Source of the DNA: Intrasporangium_A sp051961875
GTDB lineage: Bacteria; Actinomycetota; Actinomycetes; Actinomycetales; Dermatophilaceae
Direction: 5' to 3'
Assembly: GCF_051961875.1 (NCBI RefSeq)
Contig: NZ_JBQCCV010000154.1
Coordinates: 1-17,458 of the forward strand
Length of the DNA stretch: 17,458 nucleotides
Program-made: the position numbers and the translations under genes
The notes under the pieces: model-generated
The model's input: only the letters and a program-made list of their open reading frames with translations
Databases searched by the model: none
Told to the model about the DNA's origin: nothing
Shown here: positions 7,312-14,012 of the stretch, in pieces
How the letters are laid out: the number at the start of each line of letters is the position of its first letter
Numbering within the stretch: position 1 is the stretch's first letter

Positions 7312-7686
7312 ATGTCCCTGGCGAGCACAGCCGCCGACCGCCTGTCCCGTCTCGCGCTCGGCACGACTTTCGCCTGGCTGGGCTACGAGGCGGCGACAAA
7401 CCCGGGCGGCCGGGTGGACGCGGCCGCGGACCTGGGCCTGCCCAACCCCGAGGCAGCGGTGCGCTTCAACGGCGCCGCCATGGCTGCGGGGGGTGCCGCG
7501 CTGGCCCTCGGTATCCTGCCGCGCGTCGCCGCGCTCGGCCTGGTCGGCTCCCTCGTCCCGACGACGATCGCCGGGCACGCCTTCTGGAAGGCGGAGGACC
7601 CGCAGGTCCGCAACGCGAACCGGATCCAGGTCCTGAAGAACCTCGGCCTCGCCGGCGGGCTGCTCGCCGTGGCGGCTCGGCGCTGA
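7312..7686 (+). CDS. DoxX-like small membrane protein
   Basis: 124 residues with about four predicted membrane segments, starting near LALGTTFAWLGYEAA, AAMAAGGAALALGIL, AALGLVGSLVPTTIAGHAFW and LKNLGLAGGLLAVAA. The length, topology and the pattern of a first helix ending in a glycine/aromatic turn, with a histidine and tryptophan in GHAFW, fit the DoxX/DUF4870-like family of small inner-membrane proteins. Some relatives are tied to redox or thiol stress. The start is ATG 7312 with AAGGAG 7 nt upstream (7300-7305). It is transcribed alone, converging on the phosphoribosyltransferase gene. The family call is good; its biochemical role is unknown. Confidence 0.8.
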   Translation: MSLASTAADRLSRLALGTTFAWLGYEAATNPGGRVDAAADLGLPNPEAAVRFNGAAMAAGGAALALGILPRVAALGLVGSLVPTTIAGHAFWKAEDPQVRNANRIQVLKNLGLAGGLLAVAARR

Positions 7687-7719
7687 GCACGGCGAGGACG
7701 TCCGGGACCTGCCCGGTCG

Positions 7720-7737
7720 CGGGAGCGCCTGCTCCCG
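7720..7737. terminator. Hairpin between convergent genes
   Basis: CGGGAGC (7720-7726), loop GCCT and GCTCCCG (7731-7737) give a perfect 7-bp GC stem in the 58-bp gap between the DoxX-like stop and the phosphoribosyltransferase stop. It can act for both strands. Confidence 0.65.
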
Positions 7738-7744
7738 GTCGGGG

Positions 7745-8263
7745 TCAGTCCCGGCTCGCCGCCGAGCTGACCGGCTCGTCCGCCGACCACGGGAAGACGA
7801 TCCACTCGTCGGTATGCCGCCACACGTAGTCGGGCTCCAGCTCCGAGCGCGACTTCGCGTAGATGACGGCGCTCCTCGCCTCGGCCCCGTGCTCACGCAG
7901 CAGGTCGAGGACGAGCGCGAGGGTCCGCCCGGAGTCGGCCACGTCGTCGACGACGAGCAGTCGGCGCCCCCGGATGCTGTCGGTGTCGAGCAGTGGGGCG
8001 AGCAGGACCGGGTCCGGCAGCGTCTCGTGCACGTCCGTGTAGAACTCCACGTTGATCGCGTCCGTCAGCTTCAGGCCGAGGGCGTACGCGAGCGCCCCGC
8101 CCGGCAGCAGGCCCCCGCGTGCGACCGCGATGAGGATCTCCGGCTCGAAGCCCGAGTCCGCGACCGCCTGGGCGAGCTCCCTCGAGGCGGTGCCGAAGAG
8201 GTCCCACGTGAGGACCTCCTTCACCTCGAGGTCGGACGAGTCAGCGTGGTAGGCCTGCGTCAT
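7745..8263 (-). CDS. Phosphoribosyltransferase (PRTase type I domain)
   Basis: 172 residues from ATG 8263. The PRPP-binding motif VVDDVADSGRT at residues 104-114 is unmistakable, and VARGGLLPGGALAYAL at 47-62 forms the PPi loop region. The size and sequence fit small purine-salvage-type phosphoribosyltransferases (the hypoxanthine/xanthine-guanine-like group), which transfer the phosphoribosyl group of PRPP to a base. The actual base cannot be read from the sequence. An upstream in-frame extension to 8386 would add 41 residues of low-complexity sequence and is not believed. The selected start has no Shine-Dalgarno but has TACGCT 6 nt upstream, suggesting a leaderless message. It is divergent from the HTH regulator at 8494. 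Confidence 0.87.
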   Translation of the reverse strand: MTQAYHADSSDLEVKEVLTWDLFGTASRELAQAVADSGFEPEILIAVARGGLLPGGALAYALGLKLTDAINVEFYTDVHETLPDPVLLAPLLDTDSIRGRRLLVVDDVADSGRTLALVLDLLREHGAEARSAVIYAKSRSELEPDYVWRHTDEWIVFPWSADEPVSSAASRD

Positions 8264-8275
8264 GACGGCAGCGTA
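8264..8275 (-). promoter_or_regulatory. Leaderless -10 element of the phosphoribosyltransferase gene
   Basis: On the minus strand TACGCT (8275-8270) is followed by six bases and then ATG 8263. The TANNNT pattern and spacing fit an actinobacterial leaderless promoter. No -35 was identified. Confidence 0.5.
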
Positions 8276-8347
8276 GACGCGGTATGCCGCTGGGCTCACC
8301 CCCGGGCTGACGGCTGGGCTTGCCGCCCCGGTGGTTGAGAGGGCCGT

Positions 8348-8372
8348 GGGCCGGGGAATCCTGCCCCGGCCC
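8348..8372. other. GC-rich stem-loop in a divergent intergenic region
   Basis: GGGCCGGGG (8348-8356), a 7-nt loop and CCCCGGCCC (8364-8372) form a perfect 9-bp stem. It lies between the divergent phosphoribosyltransferase and HTH regulator genes (8264-8493), so it ends neither transcript. It may be an insulating or leader structure, or a relic terminator. Further along, TATGGT near 8419 could be a -10 for the regulator. Confidence 0.5.
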
Positions 8373-8493
8373 CGAACGCGTGTCACCGTCGTTTCCCCCG
8401 CATCGGTCTTGGTCCCGGCTATGGTGCGTCACGCGAGGGGTCCCGCTCGCGCAGGCTCGTCCGAGCCGACGGGCCCCCACGGACGGAAGAACC

Positions 8494-10095
8494 ATGCAGT
8501 ACGGCGATCTGGGGCAGAAGATGCTCTGGGTCCTGCGCAACGCCCGGATCCATGCGGCGGACCCGGAGGTCCGGGGTGCGAGCGGCTTCGCCGCCGGTGC
8601 CGGCCGAGCGGCGCCGGTCCACCGATCCCAGGTCGGCCGGTGGGAGAGCGGCGGCGTCGCCGTGACCCACGAGCTCGTGCGGCGCTATGAGCAGGTGCTC
8701 GCCCTCCCCGAGGGACAGCTGCTGGCGACGATCGACGTCTTCGCCCGCAGCATGCTCGACGGTCCGTCGACCCCGGCGGTGCTGCACCACCGGGGAGAGC
8801 CGGACGCGCACGAGACGCTCGCGCTCGTCGAACGCGCTCTCAGCACCGAGCACATGTCCGGGCTCGACTGGGACCGGCTCTCGGGCAACCTCGCGAGGAT
8901 GCCGCACGTCCTGCTCCGCGAGCGGGACTGGGAGGCGTTGTTCCGGCGCTGCAACCAGGAGACCGGCCTCAGTCTCGACCTCGAGTTCGCCCAGCGCTAC
9001 GGCGCGGCCGTTCGCTTCGTCCGGCACCCGCGCACCGAGGCGCTCGTCGCACGTCTCGCGGAGGCCGGACTGCGGGACCCGGCCGAGCAGCTCTACGTCG
9101 ACATCGCCTCGCTGCTGAGGTACGCCTCGCACCCCGCCGTGATCGAGGTGCTCGTGGGCCAGCTGCGCAACCCGACGAACGACCACGCGCTCCGCTCCGC
9201 GTTGCTCGCGCTCACCTCCCACGTGCAGCGGGGCCGTCTCGCCTCGCACGGCGTCATCGAAGTCGTCCGGCTCGCGCTCGAGCACCTGCGTGACACCGAG
9301 CGCAGCTTCCGGGTCCGGCGGGGCGCGGCGAACCTCATCCGGGTCGTCGACCTCCCCGGGCGCGAGCGTCTCGCGGCCGGCCTCACCGTGGACAACCAGA
9401 ACTTCGCCGCCTCGATCATCATGGCCGGGCGGTCCCTGCGCCCCGGTGAGCTGCGGGAGCTGCGTGTGCGGATCCGCCGCACGCTCGAGCACTGGCTCTC
9501 GCCGTCCGACCGTGAGGAGCCGGTGCTCGATGCGGTGATCGGGGCGGCCATCGGCGAGACGAACGAGGAGACGAACGGCAACGCCCTCGCCGTGCTGATG
9601 CTCTCGCCCCAGGGTCCGGTCGTCGGGCGGGCATACATCGAGGAGCTGCGCGCGGCGCTTCGCGACGGGAACGACGTCGCGGCCCACGAGTGCCTCTCGG
9701 TCCTGTCCTGGCTCATGCAGCCGGAGGCCCTCGACCTCGTCACCGACATCGCCTGCGATCCAGGAGGCGACGTCGACCTCGCCTACGAGGCGGCGAACGC
9801 GGTGGGCAACTGCACCGAGCCGGCGGGGCCGGTCCGCGAGGCCAGGGACGCACGCCTCCTGGCCCGGCTCACCGACGTCGTGCGGGAGGGCCCGCGTCCC
9901 GCCGACGCGGAGGCCCTGATCCGGGGACACGCCTACGCCCTCGGGATGCGCGGCCGCTACGACCTGCTGGAGGGTGTCGTCAGTGACCTCGACGCGGGCC
10001 GCCTGCTGGCCGCCTCGCCGGCGCTGGCTACGATGACGCGCGACCTCATCGGGTGGTGGCGGGGCGTGCCGGAGCACGTCCGGCCCGTCCGCTGA
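8494..10095 (+). CDS. Xre-type helix-turn-helix protein with helical-repeat C-terminal region, function unknown
   Basis: 533 residues from ATG 8494 (GGAAGA a few bases upstream). The in-frame extension to 8320 is unlikely coding. Residues 6-82 form an Xre-like helix-turn-helix with recognition helix HRSQVGRWESG at 43-53 and an unusual 20-25 residue glycine/alanine-rich insert between the first helices. Residues about 95-533 are almost entirely helical, with repeated pairs of leucine-rich helices (for example LLRYASHPAVIEVLVGQL and HALRSALLALTSHVQRG) resembling HEAT/ARM solenoids. No Walker A, kinase or protease motif is present, so it is not a STAND ATPase. A solenoid that senses a protein or peptide partner and a DNA-binding head is the simplest model. 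It is monocistronic and converges with the PRC-like gene with only 6 bp between stops. I do not recognise a named family. Confidence 0.8.
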   Translation: MQYGDLGQKMLWVLRNARIHAADPEVRGASGFAAGAGRAAPVHRSQVGRWESGGVAVTHELVRRYEQVLALPEGQLLATIDVFARSMLDGPSTPAVLHHRGEPDAHETLALVERALSTEHMSGLDWDRLSGNLARMPHVLLRERDWEALFRRCNQETGLSLDLEFAQRYGAAVRFVRHPRTEALVARLAEAGLRDPAEQLYVDIASLLRYASHPAVIEVLVGQLRNPTNDHALRSALLALTSHVQRGRLASHGVIEVVRLALEHLRDTERSFRVRRGAANLIRVVDLPGRERLAAGLTVDNQNFAASIIMAGRSLRPGELRELRVRIRRTLEHWLSPSDREEPVLDAVIGAAIGETNEETNGNALAVLMLSPQGPVVGRAYIEELRAALRDGNDVAAHECLSVLSWLMQPEALDLVTDIACDPGGDVDLAYEAANAVGNCTEPAGPVREARDARLLARLTDVVREGPRPADAEALIRGHAYALGMRGRYDLLEGVVSDLDAGRLLAASPALATMTRDLIGWWRGVPEHVRPVR

Positions 10096-10101
10096 GCGGC
10101 G

Positions 10102-10643
10102 TCACGGGATGCGCCCCGCCGGGTAGCGGGCCGCCTGCTCGAGTTCCTCACGGGTCAGGGTGCTCTCGTCGACCATCCGGACCAGCTCGACCCGGTCATG
10201 CACCGGGCACCGCATGATCCGGTAGGGGCCGAGCCGCACGGCGGTGAACGAGACCCCCGGGACCCACAGGGCCTGGAAGAGGCCACCACGCATGCACCGC
10301 ACGACGGTGACGAAACGCCCCGAGGGCCCGGACCTGGTCGAGGGGCCGGTCGAGGCGAAGATCGTCTCCGGCTCTCTCTCGGCCCCCGGTGGGGATGCCG
10401 GCAGGTGGGACACCTCGTCATCCGTCAACCCGCAGACGACCCGGGCCCGTGTCATCAGCTCGACCTGGTCCCGCGAGACGAAGCGGCGCCCGTCGGGGGT
10501 GGACACGACGAGCCCGTGGAAGATGTCCTGGTCCGGGTCGGCGAGGACCGTCACGACGGACCCGATCGCCGCCCGTCGCGGGTGACCACGGGCACTCCCG
10601 GGACCAGGGCCGTGAAGGCGACCGGCTCGTCATCCTCGCTCAT
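10102..10643 (-). pseudogene. PRC-barrel-like protein with an apparent frameshift
   Basis: ATG 10643 has a near-ideal AGGAGG 5-6 nt upstream, but the frame stops at 10551-10553 after 30 codons. Its end (PVVTRDGRR) joins perfectly with the other frame: shifting by -1 near 10566 gives DGRRIGSVVTVLADPDQDIF, the conserved core of actinobacterial PRC-barrel-like proteins. The downstream frame, open from GTG 10554, encodes the rest of that domain (to about LPASPP) and then a second unit, MRCPVHDRVELVRMVDESTL ending AARYPAGRIP, which resembles a small actinobacterial domain normally found alone. One missing base would explain it; a sequencing error, a real pseudogene or frameshifting are all possible. 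It follows the Cds1-like gene by 38 bp on the same strand and is probably cotranscribed. Confidence 0.72.
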
Positions 10644-10674
10644 CGCACCTCCTCTGGCCCGCACACCGGCCCTC

Positions 10675-10691
10675 GCTCGGCTCAGCCGAGC
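10675..10691. other. Small hairpin across the cds1-like stop codon
   Basis: GCTCGGCT-C-AGCCGAGC is a perfect inverted repeat that can fold as a 6-bp stem with a 5-nt loop. It spans the stop codon of the Cds1-like gene, just before the ribosome binding site of the next gene. It could be a weak attenuator or an mRNA-stabilising element. Confidence 0.35.
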
Positions 10692-11815
10692 CACTCACCC
10701 GAGTCCCACGCGGCAGCCAGCACAGCGGCATACGGGTCGATGTCGATGGCCTGGCGCTCGAGCCAGGCATCCGAGCCGTACGTCGTGTCGTAGCGCTCGC
10801 CGCGGTCACAGACGAGCGAGACGATGCTGCCCGCCTCACCTGCCTGGTGCAGCTCGCACGCGAGCCGGAGGGCGCCGTAGAGCGCGGTGCCGGTGGAGGC
10901 GCCGGCCGCGAGCCCGGTGCGCTCGCGCAGGAAGCGCATGGCTGCAATCGACGCGGCATCCGGGACGCCCATCATCCGGTCGACGACCGTGCCGATGAAG
11001 CTGGGCTCGACCCGGGGTCGCCCGATCCCCTCGATGCGTGACGGGTGCGCCCGGCCGCCGTCGTCGCCGCGCCAGGCCGGCAGGAAGGCCGAGCCCTCGG
11101 GGTCGACGACGCAGATCTGCGTCGGGACCGCCCGGTAGCGGACGTAGCGGCCGATCGTGGCGCTCGTGCCTCCGGTGCCCGCGCCGACGACGATCCACCG
11201 CGGCACCGGATGCGGCTCCTGCGACATCTGGGCGAAGATCGACTCGGCGATGTTGTTGTTGCCGCGCCAGTCGGTGGCCCGCTCGGCGTGGCTGAACTGG
11301 TCGACGTAGAGGCCGCCGCACTCCCGGGCGATCCGCGCCGCCTCGTCGTAGACGGTCGACGGGTCGGCGACGAGGTGGCAGCGGCCGCCCTCGCGCTCGA
11401 TGAGGGCGATCTTCTCGGCGCTCGTCGACTGGGCCATGACGGCGACGAACGGCAGGCCGAGCATGCGCGCGAAGTAGGCCTCGCTGATCGCGGTCGAGCC
11501 GCTGGACGCCTCGACGACCGTCATGCCCGGTCCGAGCTGGCCGTTGCAGAGCGCATACAGCAGGAGCGAGCGCGCGAGCCGGTGCTTGAGGCTGCCGGTC
11601 GGGTGGGTCGACTCGTCCTTGAGATAGAGGTCGACGCCGGGGCAGCCGGTCAGCGGGACGGTGAGCAGGTGGGTGTCGGCGCTGCGGTTCGCGTCGGCCT
11701 GGATGAGCTGCACCGCCCGGGCGACCCAGTCGCGGTCGATGGGGTCCCTGGTGGTGACGTCGACGAGAGAGGCGACGCCGGGTCCGGTGGTGGTCACCGC
11801 ATCGTGCACCGACAT
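10682..11815 (-). CDS. cds1: PLP-dependent cysteine desulfhydrase / cysteine synthase family (Cds1-like)
   Basis: 377 residues from ATG 11815. The PLP-binding lysine is Lys77 in THPTGSLKHRLARS. The substrate loop EASSGSTAIS is at 102-111 and the phosphate-binding glycine loop GAGTGGTSAT at 211-220. This is the fold of cysteine synthase and cystathionine beta-synthase, but the TGSLKHRLARSL...YALCNG context resembles mycobacterial Cds1 (Rv3684), which breaks cysteine into H2S, pyruvate and ammonia. There is no CBS or heme domain. The cysteine synthase reaction remains the alternative. A GTG at 11836 extends the frame by 7 codons. ATG 11815 is preferred because TAGGCT lies 7 nt before it, giving a leaderless start. 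The PRC-like gene follows on the same strand. Confidence 0.85.
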   Translation of the reverse strand: MSVHDAVTTTGPGVASLVDVTTRDPIDRDWVARAVQLIQADANRSADTHLLTVPLTGCPGVDLYLKDESTHPTGSLKHRLARSLLLYALCNGQLGPGMTVVEASSGSTAISEAYFARMLGLPFVAVMAQSTSAEKIALIEREGGRCHLVADPSTVYDEAARIARECGGLYVDQFSHAERATDWRGNNNIAESIFAQMSQEPHPVPRWIVVGAGTGGTSATIGRYVRYRAVPTQICVVDPEGSAFLPAWRGDDGGRAHPSRIEGIGRPRVEPSFIGTVVDRMMGVPDAASIAAMRFLRERTGLAAGASTGTALYGALRLACELHQAGEAGSIVSLVCDRGERYDTTYGSDAWLERQAIDIDPYAAVLAAAWDSGEWLG

Positions 11816-11828
11816 GCCCGGGAGCCTA
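11816..11828 (-). promoter_or_regulatory. Leaderless -10 element of the cds1-like gene
   Basis: TAGGCT (11828-11823 on the minus strand) is followed by seven bases and then ATG 11815. No Shine-Dalgarno is present. It favours the ATG over the upstream GTG at 11836. Confidence 0.5.
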
Positions 11829-11959
11829 CTCACCACGGGGCAGGGGTGGCTGGGGTGCGGCTGATCGACCCACCGGTTTCCCGGCTGGCCGAACTACCAT
11901 GACGGCCCGGGTCGCTCGCGACGACCGTCGTTCGGCGGATCAGCGGGGGCGTCCCGGCA

Positions 11960-11976
11960 CTCACCCACCTGGTGAG
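11960..11976. other. Stem-loop in the leader of the methyltransferase gene
   Basis: CTCACC (11960-11965), loop CACCT and GGTGAG (11971-11976) form a 6-bp stem about 27 nt before the methyltransferase start. The 187-bp region 11816-12002 also has TACCAT near 11895, a possible -10 for that gene. No other gene is seen there. Confidence 0.35.
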
Positions 11977-12002
11977 CGAGGTTCCGGCAGAGAGGAACCA
12001 CG

Positions 12003-12593
12003 ATGAAGGACACGCAGACTCAGGACTACGCGGACGAGCTGTGGCACGGGCAGCGCACCTGGTGGAAGAGGCTCGTCCCGGTGCAGCTGCCCTACCAGCT
12101 GCACCTTCGGGCGCAGCGGCTCGGGGCGACGCTGGACGTCGGTTCCGGGACCGGCCGCAACCTGCTCAGCCTGCCGGTGGGCTCGGTCGGGGTGGACCAC
12201 AACCCGCAGCTCGTCGCCCTGGCCCGCCGACGGGGGCTGGAAGCCTTCACCAGCGAGGAGTTCGTCCGCGACGTCGGCCGGCCCGGCGCGTTCGACTCCC
12301 TGTTGTTCTCGCACATCTTCGAACACATGACCCTCGACGAGGCGGCCGTGCTGCTCAAGCAGTACCTGCCCTTCCTCAGGCCGGGCGGTCACGTCTTCGC
12401 CATCTGCCCCCAGGAGCGCGGCTTCCGGAGGGACCGGACCCACGTGCACTTCATGACCGACGACGACCTCCGCCGGCTCCTGCAGGATGCCGGCGTCCGG
12501 GTCGAGCGCTCCTACAGCTTCCCGTTCCCGCGCCCTGTGGGCCGTTGGTTCACCTACAACGAGTTCTGCGTCCGCGGCCGGTTCGAGGGCTGA
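12003..12593 (+). CDS. Class I SAM-dependent methyltransferase
   Basis: 196 residues from ATG 12003, with GAGAGGAA about 6 nt upstream. The nucleotide-binding motif I is LDVGSGTGRN at residues 44-53, followed by the acidic residue Asp65 in VGVDHNPQ that would bind the ribose of SAM. HIFEHMTLDEA is the motif IV-V region, and LRPGGHVFAICPQ matches the usual post-core strand. It is short and has no membrane segment. Residues 1-40 form a small cap (WHGQRTWWKRLVPVQLPYQ) that presumably holds the acceptor. The substrate, small molecule or lipid, cannot be told. It stands alone and converges on an MFS transporter with only 9 bp between stop codons and no hairpin, so the transcripts may overlap. Confidence 0.87.
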   Translation: MKDTQTQDYADELWHGQRTWWKRLVPVQLPYQLHLRAQRLGATLDVGSGTGRNLLSLPVGSVGVDHNPQLVALARRRGLEAFTSEEFVRDVGRPGAFDSLLFSHIFEHMTLDEAAVLLKQYLPFLRPGGHVFAICPQERGFRRDRTHVHFMTDDDLRRLLQDAGVRVERSYSFPFPRPVGRWFTYNEFCVRGRFEG

Positions 12594-12602
12594 GTCGGCA
12601 CC

Positions 12603-13937
12603 TCATCCCCGGCCGACCCCGCCGGCTCGGGCTGATCCGGCCGACCCAGCGGACCGGGACGGACGGATCGTCAGGGCGATCACCGTCGCCACCAGGCAGA
12701 GGGCGCCGGCGATGTGCCAGGCGGTGGCATAGCTGCCGTCCGTCGCCCGGATCCAGCCGGCGACGCTCGCGCCGGCGCCGGCCCCGACCATGTGCGCCGC
12801 GAACGTCCAGCCGAAGACGATGCCGGAGTCGTGCAGGCCGAAGTGCGCCCGGCAGAGGGCCACGGTCGGCGGCACGGTGGCCACCCAGTCGAGCCCGTAG
12901 AAGACGATGAACACCCACAACTGCGGCTGCACCGTCTCGGCGAGCAGCTGATGCAGCGTGAAGAGCGAGAGGCCCCGCAGGGCGTAGTAGACGGCGAGCA
13001 GGAACCGCGGGTCGAGCCGGTCGGTGAGCCACCCCGACGCGACGGTGCCGAGGATGTCGAAGACCCCGACGATCGCGAGCAGGCCGGCGGCCGTCGTGGT
13101 CGGCATGCCGTGGTCGTGGGCGGCCGGGACGAAGTGGGTCTGGATCAGCCCGTTCGTCGTCCAGCCGCAGACGAAGAACGTCGCCATCAGCGCCCAGAAC
13201 GTCCACGTCCGGCTCGCCTGCCTCAGCACGCGGATCGCGGCGAGCAGCGGCCGCTCCGCGTGCGGAGAGACCGGCGGGACGTAGTCGGCCGGGGCACCGT
13301 ACGGCAGCAGCCCGACCTCGTGGGGATGGTCACGCAACAGCAGCCAGGTGAGCGCCATGAGGACGAGCGCGAGGCCGGCGACGATAAGCGCCGAGAGCCG
13401 CCAGCCGGAGTGCTCCGCGGCCGCCGCGATGACGGGCAGGAAGAGCAGCTGCCCGGTCGCGTTGCCCGCCGAGAAGATGCCCATGACGAGGCCGCGCCGC
13501 TCGACGAACCACCGGTTCGCGACGATCGCGCCGAAGACGAGCGCGATCATCCCCGTGCCGACGCCGATGACGAGGCCCCAGAGCAGCCAGAGGTGCCAGG
13601 CGGCCGTCATGAGCAAGGTCGCGGCGCTCGCGAGGCCGACCAGCCCGAGCGCGGCGGTGACGATCCGGCGCACGCCCCACCGGTCCATGAGGGCCGCGGC
13701 GAAGGGCGCCACGAGCCCGAACAGGACGAGGTTGAGGCTGACCGCCCCCGAGGTCGTCGTGCGGTCCCAGCCGAACTCGCGCTCGATCGGCTCCATCAGC
13801 ACCCCGGTCGAGCTGCGGAAGGCGGCCGCCGCGACGAGGGCGCCGAGGGTGATGGCAGCGATCGTCCACGCGCGGTGCCACCGGGGCCGCGCGGCGCGCC
13901 GCGTGGGCCGAGTCGCGGGGGAGTCGGTCTGGGTCAC
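12603..13937 (-). CDS. Major facilitator superfamily transporter (monocarboxylate/OFA-like)
   Basis: 444 residues with about 12 membrane segments. It starts with a charged tail (RPTRRAARPRWHR) before the first helix. The loop 2-3 signature is present as ALMDRWGVRRIV, and ERRGLVMGIFSAGNATGQLL resembles the helix 4-5 region of the oxalate/formate and monocarboxylate transporter group, including NRWFVERRG. The second half shows the equivalent loop SGWLTDRLDPRFLL. This suggests export or uptake of a small organic acid across the membrane; the substrate is not readable. The start is GTG 13937 without a Shine-Dalgarno, but TAGCCT lies 7 nt upstream. It is divergent from the aminotransferase, with 75 bp between starts. 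Confidence 0.87.
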   Translation of the reverse strand: MTQTDSPATRPTRRAARPRWHRAWTIAAITLGALVAAAAFRSSTGVLMEPIEREFGWDRTTTSGAVSLNLVLFGLVAPFAAALMDRWGVRRIVTAALGLVGLASAATLLMTAAWHLWLLWGLVIGVGTGMIALVFGAIVANRWFVERRGLVMGIFSAGNATGQLLFLPVIAAAAEHSGWRLSALIVAGLALVLMALTWLLLRDHPHEVGLLPYGAPADYVPPVSPHAERPLLAAIRVLRQASRTWTFWALMATFFVCGWTTNGLIQTHFVPAAHDHGMPTTTAAGLLAIVGVFDILGTVASGWLTDRLDPRFLLAVYYALRGLSLFTLHQLLAETVQPQLWVFIVFYGLDWVATVPPTVALCRAHFGLHDSGIVFGWTFAAHMVGAGAGASVAGWIRATDGSYATAWHIAGALCLVATVIALTIRPSRSAGSAGSARAGGVGRG

Positions 13938-13950
13938 GCGGGACAGGCTA
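13938..13950 (-). promoter_or_regulatory. Leaderless -10 element of the MFS transporter gene
   Basis: TAGCCT on the minus strand (13950-13945) is followed by GTCCCGC and then GTG 13937. It faces away from the aminotransferase promoter in a 75-bp divergent region. Confidence 0.5.
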
Positions 13951-14000
13951 GGTCCGCTCGGGCAGGGCGGGCCGAGGCGTCCGTATGCCGCGCGCTGGGG

Positions 14001-14012
14001 GACACTGGGCCG
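14001..14012 (+). promoter_or_regulatory. Leaderless -10 element of the aminotransferase gene
   Basis: GACACT (14001-14006) is followed by six bases and then GTG 14013, with no purine-rich ribosome binding site. It deviates from TANNNT at the first base, so confidence is modest. Confidence 0.4.

Noticed and set aside
10551..10580. Programmed -1 frameshift in the PRC-like gene
   Set aside because: There is no canonical X XXY YYZ slippery sequence in phase, so a mutation or sequencing error is preferred.
12714..14012. N-terminal extension of the aminotransferase frame
   Set aside because: The first 433 codons are antisense to the MFS transporter and highly charged low-complexity; the aminotransferase fold begins after GTG 14013.
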